A stretch of 64,000 nt of DNA from Hymenobacter mellowenesis (lineage in GTDB: Bacteria > Bacteroidota > Bacteroidia > Cytophagales > Hymenobacteraceae): assembly GCF_030581005.1 (NCBI RefSeq), contig NZ_JAUQSX010000007.1:124001-188000 (forward strand), written 5' to 3'. The notes beneath the pieces are model-generated. The model was given only the letters and a program-made list of their open reading frames with translations. It ran no database searches and was not told the origin of the DNA. Positions 57,674 through 64,000 of this stretch are shown here, piece after piece. Position 1 is the first letter of the stretch, and the number at the start of each line of letters is the position of its first letter. The translations under genes and the position numbers were made by a program.

Positions 57674-59407
57674 ATGGCCATTAATGCCTACACCAAGGGC
57701 CCCGTGGCTCCCGGCTTTACCAACAACTACCAGTCCCAGTACATTCCCCTCCCCTTTGAGGGCATTCAACAGGCCCTACAAGCTAGGCAAGGGGAATACA
57801 ACTACTGGAAAGATGGACAACAGACCCTGCACGAAGGGTTGATGGGAATCCAGGCAGCCACCCAGGCTGATGCCGAGTACCTGAAAAGGGCCCAGAAGGA
57901 CTACAACACCCAATTGGAACAGTATTCCCAAGGGGACCTCACTCGTCCAGAAGTCCAGCGGGGATTGCAGAACCTGGCCACCACTATTGCAGGGGACAAG
58001 ACCCTACAGGGAATCCAGGCTACTCATGCCCGGGTGGGGGACCTACAGGCCCAGTACAAGGCCCTGGAAAAGGAAGGGAAAGGGTACACTCCCCAGGCTC
58101 AGCTTATGGCTTCCCAGTTGGCTGCTTATGACCATGCCGGGGGTGCTGCCAGTGGGGCTTCTTTCCAGGGGGAAGACTTCCAACCCGCACTTGACCATAC
58201 TACTAAGGCTCAGGCTTATTACAAGGCCCTCAACCCAAATGAGGTGGAATCCATCCGGGGAATAGCAACTTCTGATGGGGATATGGCATACAAGATTGGA
58301 CAGGCGGGAATTAATGCTGGACAGGTATATGGGGCCTATGGAGCTGCCTTGGGGGACTGGTTATCTTCCCCCGAGGGAAAACAGGTAGCCCAACAGGCCC
58401 TAGCTCAGGGAGCTTCCCCTCAAAAGGCTGCCCAGTATGCGGCCCAATTCCTCCTGGGTCAAGGGAACAACATGGTCTACTCCAAGACTTCCACCAATGC
58501 TGATGTGGCCCTACGAGAGTTACAAGGCCAACGCCGTTCAGACCGGAAAGAGAAGGTGAAGGAAGACAAGGAGGCAGCCACTTCCAACTTCCTCCTACCC
58601 GATGCTAAAACCTCAAACACACTCAAGGTGGAGTTTGACGAACAGGGGAATATCAAGGGAGATGGTACTTTTAACCTTGGAAAGGCTGCCTTCTGGTTAT
58701 CTGGAGGGGATGCCTCTCATGCGTGGGGTGAGGTTTGGAACAGCAATCTTTCCTCTGAACAGAAGACCAAACTAGAACCTATCATTAAAGGTACAGCACG
58801 GGCCAACCAAGCCATTGAGGAAGAGAACAAGGCTCGGGTAAAGAAAGGGCAGGACCCTTTACCTCTGCTTACCCCTCAACAGTTTACGGAGAACTACACA
58901 GGTCTGACCAAGAATTCCAATGCTTCCATCCAACGCTGGGAAAGTGGGAAGCAGGTGGATGATGCCACCAAAGCCTTTGTGGATAATGATGGAGTAGGTT
59001 TGTTCTCTGGGGCAGATGTCCGGCTTACAGGACCGGATGGTGACTCCAAGACCATGAGTGGTTTGGATGCCTACAAAGAGATAACAGGCCAATCCATCAC
59101 TCCTGATTCATTCAAGGAAATGGGAGGAATTCGTGTGTCAGGGCCTGCCCAGGTAACAGAGGAGGGCTGGGAACAACCTGTCACAATAGCTAACCGTCAG
59201 GCACTTATCCAACTTAAACCTGGTAAAGAGTTGGCACAGCCCACCATCTCCAATTGGAAGCAGAGTTTGGAGTATAACATCAAGCTGGCTCAGAAAAAGG
59301 GCCACCATGAATTTGATGCTTATAATCCAGAGAAAGGGAAAGTGGTTAAAGTCCGTGCTTGGACAAACCCACTAACCAAAACTGTCCAGTATGAGTACGG
59401 GAACTAA
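57674..59407 (+). CDS. Internal cargo-type protein
   Basis: The protein has 577 residues. IPLPFEGIQQALQARQGEYN and a long Gln/Ala/Tyr-rich helical first half recall crAss-like cargo proteins packaged with the genome. The second half is globular. It is the last plus-strand gene before the minus-strand island and ends four bases inside the opposing gene. Confidence 0.62.
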   Translation: MAINAYTKGPVAPGFTNNYQSQYIPLPFEGIQQALQARQGEYNYWKDGQQTLHEGLMGIQAATQADAEYLKRAQKDYNTQLEQYSQGDLTRPEVQRGLQNLATTIAGDKTLQGIQATHARVGDLQAQYKALEKEGKGYTPQAQLMASQLAAYDHAGGAASGASFQGEDFQPALDHTTKAQAYYKALNPNEVESIRGIATSDGDMAYKIGQAGINAGQVYGAYGAALGDWLSSPEGKQVAQQALAQGASPQKAAQYAAQFLLGQGNNMVYSKTSTNADVALRELQGQRRSDRKEKVKEDKEAATSNFLLPDAKTSNTLKVEFDEQGNIKGDGTFNLGKAAFWLSGGDASHAWGEVWNSNLSSEQKTKLEPIIKGTARANQAIEEENKARVKKGQDPLPLLTPQQFTENYTGLTKNSNASIQRWESGKQVDDATKAFVDNDGVGLFSGADVRLTGPDGDSKTMSGLDAYKEITGQSITPDSFKEMGGIRVSGPAQVTEEGWEQPVTIANRQALIQLKPGKELAQPTISNWKQSLEYNIKLAQKKGHHEFDAYNPEKGKVVKVRAWTNPLTKTVQYEYGN

Positions 59408-59772
59408 TCCTTCCCCATGAGGAAGGTACAATCTTCCAAGACCAAGCTGAGGTCTTTCTCAGGAATAGTAAGAGTGAAAGTATTTGGAGAACGGTTCAAT
59501 ACAGCCACTCCTCCCCCATTTAGATTCAGTACCAGCTTCTTGTCAATATTCTTGGTGGAAGTGACATAGTACTTCTTTCCCTCGTACTCAATATAAGCAA
59601 ACCTCTCATCCCTCATTTCTCTTATTCCCAAGGGATGTGGAAGAAGCTGAAGTCTACCAAACTCCTTGTAGGTACCCTTTCTGACCTTGGTACTTGCAGC
59701 AGTAAGGATTTCATGGTCTTGACCCTTCCCAACCAAGGGAAGTAGGAACAGGAAGAGTAGGAAGGATTTCAT
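59404..59772 (-). CDS. Exported phage protein, unknown
   Basis: The protein has 122 residues with a clear signal peptide (MKSFLLFLFLLPLVGKGQ), so it is secreted to the periplasm or beyond. The rest is beta-rich. It opposes the virion genes and is coupled by ATGA to the lipoprotein gene. This arrangement fits a moron expressed on its own. Confidence 0.65.
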   Translation of the reverse strand: MKSFLLFLFLLPLVGKGQDHEILTAASTKVRKGTYKEFGRLQLLPHPLGIREMRDERFAYIEYEGKKYYVTSTKNIDKKLVLNLNGGGVAVLNRSPNTFTLTIPEKDLSLVLEDCTFLMGKD

Positions 59773-60311
59773 TGAGAGAGTTGATTGGAGTCAACGAAAG
59801 TGTACATGCTTGCCACATCTGATGGACTTGTCTGTTTCTGAACAGTTGCCTTGCTTGGTATATTTCTCCATACCCCAGGACTTAACAGGGAATAATCTTC
59901 ATCTAAGATAGTTTGAATAGCTCGGTCCATTTTACCCATTGCCATAATGGATACAGATGCCAACTTATTGTGGTAAAAAAAGAGGATAATCCTTTGTTTA
60001 TATTCCCCTTCCCCTTTATCAATCCAGTAAATCATCTCTTCGACCCCAGGCTTTGTAGGGTTAGAGGTAAGTGGGCTTTCTAATTCCCAACCTACCTTTT
60101 TCCCCCATGCCTTCATAGTCTTAGGGGAAGCACCCCAGTTAAAAGGGTTGGAAACGGAATTACTAAACCTGGCTATTCGATGTTTGTACCCTGACAACTC
60201 CCTCTTTTCCTCAGTTGTTAGGGACTCAGGGCTCTCTAATCTTTTGGAACTACTGGAGTTACAACCTATTGCTAGGAAGAGTACACAGAGAGAGAGGAGG
60301 ACTGATTTCAT
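59769..60311 (-). CDS. Phage-encoded lipoprotein
   Basis: The protein has 180 residues. The signal sequence ends in a lipobox (LAIGC, Cys17) followed by Ser residues, so it should be lipid-anchored. Lipoproteins carried by phages often block superinfection at the cell surface; that role is a guess here. AT content is higher than in the virion genes, suggesting separate origin. It forms a two-gene unit with the exported protein. Confidence 0.7.
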   Translation of the reverse strand: MKSVLLSLCVLFLAIGCNSSSSKRLESPESLTTEEKRELSGYKHRIARFSNSVSNPFNWGASPKTMKAWGKKVGWELESPLTSNPTKPGVEEMIYWIDKGEGEYKQRIILFFYHNKLASVSIMAMGKMDRAIQTILDEDYSLLSPGVWRNIPSKATVQKQTSPSDVASMYTFVDSNQLSQ

Positions 60312-60346
60312 GGGTCGAAGATAGGAACATTCCCTATATTGGTCCT

Positions 60347-60550
60347 ATGTCTCGACACCATCACAGCTTTTGGTTGGACCTACTTGAAAAACTATGGTTT
60401 TTTGTCCTCCTCATTGGGGGGTTCCTGATAGCCGTGATTATCAACTTTTACCGGGAAAACAAGAAGGAAATCCATGAATTCATCTCAGTCCTCTTACTGG
60501 TGGGGTTTGTTATTGTCTTTATCTGCATACTATTAGGAAACTGGAAGTAG
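60347..60550 (+). CDS. Small membrane protein with two TM helices
   Basis: The protein has 67 residues from the ATG at 60347 (MSRHHHSFWLDLLEKLWFFV). Hydrophobic helices at about 15-34 and 46-63 are separated by a charged loop (YRENKKEIHE). A His-rich N-terminus faces one side. It is a holin or inner-membrane protein candidate and stands alone on the plus strand in a minus-strand island. Confidence 0.58.
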   Translation: MSRHHHSFWLDLLEKLWFFVLLIGGFLIAVIINFYRENKKEIHEFISVLLLVGFVIVFICILLGNWK

Positions 60551-60586
60551 GCAGCTCTAAGTGGGCCACCAATATACCCATATTCC

Positions 60587-60808
60587 TTATTTCCAAGGGG
60601 TCCAAGGTCCATCCCCTACCCTAGTCCGGGTTTTTGGTGAACACTCCAACCCCATGGTCTTGCTGTTAAATTCCGGGGAATTGTAATTAGGCAATACCTT
60701 GACAATGGCCTTGATTTCCCCATTAGGAAGAGTAACTAGGTCTGGACCCTGAAAGGCAACCCATCCCCGTTGGACCCGTTTTGGGCCCTGAAGTAGTGAA
60801 GTATCCAT
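60587..60808 (-). CDS. Small phage protein, unknown
   Basis: The protein has 73 residues, Pro/Lys/Gly-rich. VTLPNGEIKAIVKVLPNY suggests a small beta domain. No family is recognised. Confidence 0.5.
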   Translation of the reverse strand: MDTSLLQGPKRVQRGWVAFQGPDLVTLPNGEIKAIVKVLPNYNSPEFNSKTMGLECSPKTRTRVGDGPWTPWK

Positions 60809-60839
60809 ATTGATGATTCGTTAGCCCTACATTACCTCA

Positions 60840-61688
60840 CTAGAGGGTGATGGGAGTAGGGAGTAATTGATTGGGGAATACCTTCTTGAGCTTCCCTTCC
60901 CGCCACTGGTAGGACTTGGACATGCCCAGCTCTTGGTAGAGGAAGTAGGTACCCGAGGGGAAATACCCCAGGTCCAGCTCATGGGAAGTTGTGGTGAGCA
61001 GACCAGCTACAACCAGCTTCTTAATCCAGTATTGGCCACTTCCCTTCCACTGTTTCCCGAACAGGCGGGCCACTCCCTCGGAAGAAAGGGTGATGAAGGG
61101 ATTGGGAATGGTGGTCAGGGTGAACAGTGCCTTCACTTGGTCCAGAAAACGCTGGGTATTCTGTTTGTCTTCCCGGGCCAGGTCAAATCCTCTAAGGACT
61201 TTTCGACGGGCTTGCGGGGTCAGATGTGAGGGGAGGATGCCTTTGAGGGTTCGGCTCAGGTACTGTTCCTTGAGGTGTTGGTGGTAGCGGTATTTCTGGG
61301 TGTGGAGGTTTTCTTCAATAGCCCAAGTCCTGAATTGGAGCTTGAGCTGGGAGAGCTGGGCAGTGGGAAACTGGTAGTAGGCTTTGGTGGATACCCCGTA
61401 GTGCAAGGCCACCTTCTGGGAAGACCCCAGCACCAAATCCCGGGGATTGTTTTTGTAGACAAACCCCCTCTTAATCAGGTAAGCTACGGCCTTCCGTAGT
61501 CCGTTCTCCCCGATTCCCAGGTAGGTGGCCAACGCCTTTACCTTTCGGGAATATCCGTGGATGTACCCACCTACCCATAAGGACTTCAACCCCCAGAAAA
61601 CAGCAAAGGCTGTCATCTGCTGATTGGAGTGAACCAGCTTGGATGACAGCCCTTTGGGGATGGAGATGTAGGTGGTGGTAGGTACCAA
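60840..61688 (-). CDS. Winged-helix protein, possible replication or regulatory factor
   Basis: The protein has 282 residues read from a TTG start; no ATG lies nearby. Two winged-helix-like regions are visible: LATYLGIGENGLRKAVAYLI near 53-73 and, after a basic middle, ARLFGKQWKGSGQYWIKKLV near 215-235. Such double winged-helix proteins act as replication initiators or transcription factors. TAGTTTTG on the minus strand overlaps the start codon and matches TAnnTTTG, so the true start may lie downstream. Confidence 0.6.
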   Translation of the reverse strand: MVPTTTYISIPKGLSSKLVHSNQQMTAFAVFWGLKSLWVGGYIHGYSRKVKALATYLGIGENGLRKAVAYLIKRGFVYKNNPRDLVLGSSQKVALHYGVSTKAYYQFPTAQLSQLKLQFRTWAIEENLHTQKYRYHQHLKEQYLSRTLKGILPSHLTPQARRKVLRGFDLAREDKQNTQRFLDQVKALFTLTTIPNPFITLSSEGVARLFGKQWKGSGQYWIKKLVVAGLLTTTSHELDLGYFPSGTYFLYQELGMSKSYQWREGKLKKVFPNQLLPTPITL

Positions 61689-61866
61689 AACTAAAAAGCC
61701 CCCAGACCCAACGCAGGAGGAGCTACGTCGAATCCAAGGGCTTGGCCCGGAACTCCCGGGTTATGTCTAACTGGTCTTCCTCACCAGTGCTGAAAGCTGA
61801 CTCAAAGGTAAGGACAAAATATCACTTTACCAAGTTCAATCACCGTTATTATCACCCATTGGGCCG

Positions 61867-61874
61867 TATCTTTG
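61867..61874 (+). promoter_or_regulatory. Promoter -7 element before the giant cargo gene
   Basis: TATCTTTG is an exact TAnnTTTG match 32 bases before the ATG at 61906. No strong TTG is seen at the usual distance. The 217 bases between the winged-helix gene and this gene are divergent control space with no other clear element. Confidence 0.55.
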
Positions 61875-61905
61875 TACTCACTCAAAGGTCCGGCCTATTT
61901 TGTCT

Positions 61906-64000
61906 ATGAATTCTCCCAACAAGCCAGATGAATTTCTGTCCTTCCTCAATTCCCAGTCTGCTACCAACGTGGGTCAGGGGGATAAATTCCAGCATGATGC
62001 TTACAACCAAGTAGGGAATCCCATCTCCGGGTATGCCCCCGAGGTGGTGACTGCCAACATGGACGTGGATGACGCCATTGCCAAACGACAAACCACTTTG
62101 GATAAGGCAGCCAATGGGATTATCAAGATGGGGGGCTTGGCCGGAACCACGGGTGTAGGGGTATTCACTTCCCTTCCCCTGGGTCTTCTGGGTACCCTGG
62201 GAAAAGCCACGTACCGAGCCCTGGACCCCAATACGGAGTTCACTTCCCAGGACCTGTCCTACATCTACGACAACGAGATTTCCAGGACCCTAGACAGCTT
62301 TAATCGCACCTTAGAGGCCCGCTTCCCAAATTATGAAACCCAGGAAGAGAAGGAGGCCAGTGCTCTGAGTCCTACCAATATCTTCTCGGCCAACATGGTC
62401 TTTGGGAAGATTGTGAAGAATGCTGGGTATACCATTGGAAGTATCCGGTCAGGGAGGGCCTTTGCTCCCCTGTTCCAATCACTGGGAAAAGCTGCCTTTG
62501 GTGGTGGAGCTGGAGTAGAGGCTATTGCCTTAGCGGAACAGGGGGTGGGTCAGGGGGCCAAGTTGGCTGCTGCCCTTCCCCAGGCCCTTAAGTCCATCAA
62601 ACTCACCAATGCTGCTGCCCAGTTGGGAGCCACCACCCTGGCTGCTATGAGTGAGGCCACCGCTGAAGGGTTGGGGGCCAAGCAGGAATCCCTCAAATCC
62701 CTTACCGAACAGTTTGTCCAGGAGAAGGGCCGTAATCCCCTCCCCTTTGAGCAGGACCGGTTACAGGAACAGGCCAGTGCCGTGGGGAACGTGACCACCG
62801 CCTGGAACATGCCCCTGCTCATGCTCAGTGATACCTTCCAGTTTGGGAAGTACCTGGGAGGTGGCTGGAAGAACTCCACCAAACTGGGAGTGAAGGCTCC
62901 TACCAAGTGGGGTGTACTGGCGGGGGAAGCCCTGTCCTATGGGAAGAATGCCCTGATGGAAGCCGGTGAGGAGGGTTCTCAGACCTTCATCACTTCCGCT
63001 GCTAAGTCCTACTACCAAAGGAAGAATGACCCAAATGCTACCCTTGACGTGGATTCCCTTGGGGAAGCTGCATTGGATGGTCTCACTGAAGTCTTTGGAA
63101 CCAAGGATGGTCTGGAATCCATGCTCTTGGGGGCTGTTACCGGTACCGCTTCCCATGGGGTAATGTCCCTGGTGAACAAGTACCAGGGAAATCCGGGAGC
63201 CTTTGCCCAGGCCCAGGCCAACTTTGAGGCTTCCCAACAAGCTGCTGCCCAATTCCAGCAGTACGGGGAAACCAGTGGTCTGTTCAAACTCCGTGAGGGT
63301 GCTATCCGGCATGCCTCCATCCAGGGGGATATGGACCAGGCCCTCCAAGCCGGTGATGTCTATGCCTACCAAAACCTCAGAGCTGACCATCTCAAGAACA
63401 TGGTGCAGACCCACTCCAATGTGGGCCGGTTTTCCCTGTTGATGGACAAGTTGGAGGACCTCAAATCCCTTCCTGAGGAAGAGTTTCAGGAAGCCTTCAA
63501 CCTGGACCCAGATGTGGCCGGACAGAAGACCGTGGCCCAGTATGTGGATTCCCTGAAGGCTGAGGCCCGTACCCTCAAGAAGACTTTGGAGAATGTACAG
63601 GAACGGTTTCCGGGGGCTTCCGATGCCCAACAGTCTGCCTTATATGATGTCCTCACCAACATCTCCAACAGGTCTAAACGGGAACAGGAAATCAACACCA
63701 AGGTCTTCCAGGCCACAGGAGTTGAGTACATAGCCTGGTCAGGTCTCAACCCCGGGGTACCAGTGGAAGAGTATGGGAAACAGGTGTTAGAGTCCCTGAC
63801 TGAGAATCCGGGTAGTTTGGAAGTGACAGCCCAAGAAATTCTGGACTTTGTAAGACTGAAGCAAGAGCGGGAACAGTTGGTGGCCACCTACCAGTCCCTG
63901 ATTTCCGGTGGCCTAAAGGACGTGGTCGAACCCACTCCCCAACCCAAGGTGGAACCCAAGCCCCAGGTCCACACTACTCCGGTCCAACCCCAAACAGACC
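61906..64000 (+). CDS. Giant internal cargo protein of crAss-like type, partial
   Basis: About 698 residues are visible, with no stop before the window edge. SPTNIFSANMVFGKIVKNAG, VGNVTTAWNMPLLMLSDTFQ followed by FGKYLGG, and EAGEEGSQTFITSAAKSYY match the order of motifs of the very large cargo protein encoded upstream of the virion RNA polymerase in crAss-like phages. The N-terminal third has two hydrophobic Gly-rich stretches. In relatives the protein exceeds 1,500 residues and is packaged with the genome. It has its own promoter-like element. Confidence 0.8.
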   Translation, partial: MNSPNKPDEFLSFLNSQSATNVGQGDKFQHDAYNQVGNPISGYAPEVVTANMDVDDAIAKRQTTLDKAANGIIKMGGLAGTTGVGVFTSLPLGLLGTLGKATYRALDPNTEFTSQDLSYIYDNEISRTLDSFNRTLEARFPNYETQEEKEASALSPTNIFSANMVFGKIVKNAGYTIGSIRSGRAFAPLFQSLGKAAFGGGAGVEAIALAEQGVGQGAKLAAALPQALKSIKLTNAAAQLGATTLAAMSEATAEGLGAKQESLKSLTEQFVQEKGRNPLPFEQDRLQEQASAVGNVTTAWNMPLLMLSDTFQFGKYLGGGWKNSTKLGVKAPTKWGVLAGEALSYGKNALMEAGEEGSQTFITSAAKSYYQRKNDPNATLDVDSLGEAALDGLTEVFGTKDGLESMLLGAVTGTASHGVMSLVNKYQGNPGAFAQAQANFEASQQAAAQFQQYGETSGLFKLREGAIRHASIQGDMDQALQAGDVYAYQNLRADHLKNMVQTHSNVGRFSLLMDKLEDLKSLPEEEFQEAFNLDPDVAGQKTVAQYVDSLKAEARTLKKTLENVQERFPGASDAQQSALYDVLTNISNRSKREQEINTKVFQATGVEYIAWSGLNPGVPVEEYGKQVLESLTENPGSLEVTAQEILDFVRLKQEREQLVATYQSLISGGLKDVVEPTPQPKVEPKPQVHTTPVQPQTD

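Noticed and set aside
61689..61740. A minus-strand terminator upstream of the winged-helix gene
   Set aside because: AGCTCC could pair with GGGGCT before a T-run, but it would stop transcripts in divergent space with no gene before it, and the loop is long.

Overview
The window joins two very different kinds of DNA. Bases 1 to about 14,735 are a GC-rich bacterial chromosome of the phylum Bacteroidota. The codon use, the short palindromic repeats between genes and the gene families suggest a Hymenobacter-like member of the Cytophagales; the genus is inferred, not shown. From about 14,735 to the right edge (about 49 kb) is the genome of a tailed phage. Its virion gene order and protein patterns look like a crAss-like phage (order Crassvirales): terminase, portal, scaffold-like protein, major capsid protein, ring-type tail proteins, a muzzle-like protein, then large internal cargo proteins.

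Chromosomal part: dihydrolipoyl dehydrogenase (3' end cut by the window edge), a TPR lipoprotein, a geranylgeranyl-reductase-type flavoenzyme, FabG, a DUF4262 protein, a YiiX-type papain-fold protein, a membrane protein with a VWA-like segment, an NAD(P)-binding protein, a metallo-beta-lactamase-fold hydrolase, an RluE-like pseudouridine synthase, an alpha/beta hydrolase, a HAD phosphatase and DnaK. Several stem-loop repeats lie between these genes, and two of them carry the stop codon of the gene before them. Another repeat sits in frame inside the alpha/beta hydrolase.

Phage part, left arm (14.8 to 27.5 kb, minus strand): about 37 small, tightly packed genes, many coupled by ATGA overlaps. 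Recognisable ones are a SLOG-type nucleotide-binding protein, an HNH endonuclease, a HAD phosphatase, a SpoT-like HD hydrolase and a RepL-like winged-helix protein. The arm also holds a tRNA-Arg and a plus-strand structured RNA candidate with its own Bacteroidota-type promoter. About 260 bp between 27,506 and 27,764 separate the two arms and probably carry divergent promoters.

Phage part, right arm (27.7 to 64 kb, mostly plus strand): it opens with a broken ATP-grasp gene and tRNA-Gly and tRNA-Ser. A PD-(D/E)XK nuclease and about 20 small genes follow, including a Tad2-like (DUF2829) candidate anti-Thoeris protein. Next comes the packaging and virion module (36.7 to 59.4 kb). A small minus-strand island (59.4 to 61.7 kb) encodes two exported proteins and a winged-helix protein. 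Last is the start of a very large cargo-type protein that runs off the right edge. No integrase and no attachment site are visible. The junction at about 14.7 kb is therefore either a left prophage boundary whose integrase lies outside the window, or an assembly chimera; this is the main question the window raises.
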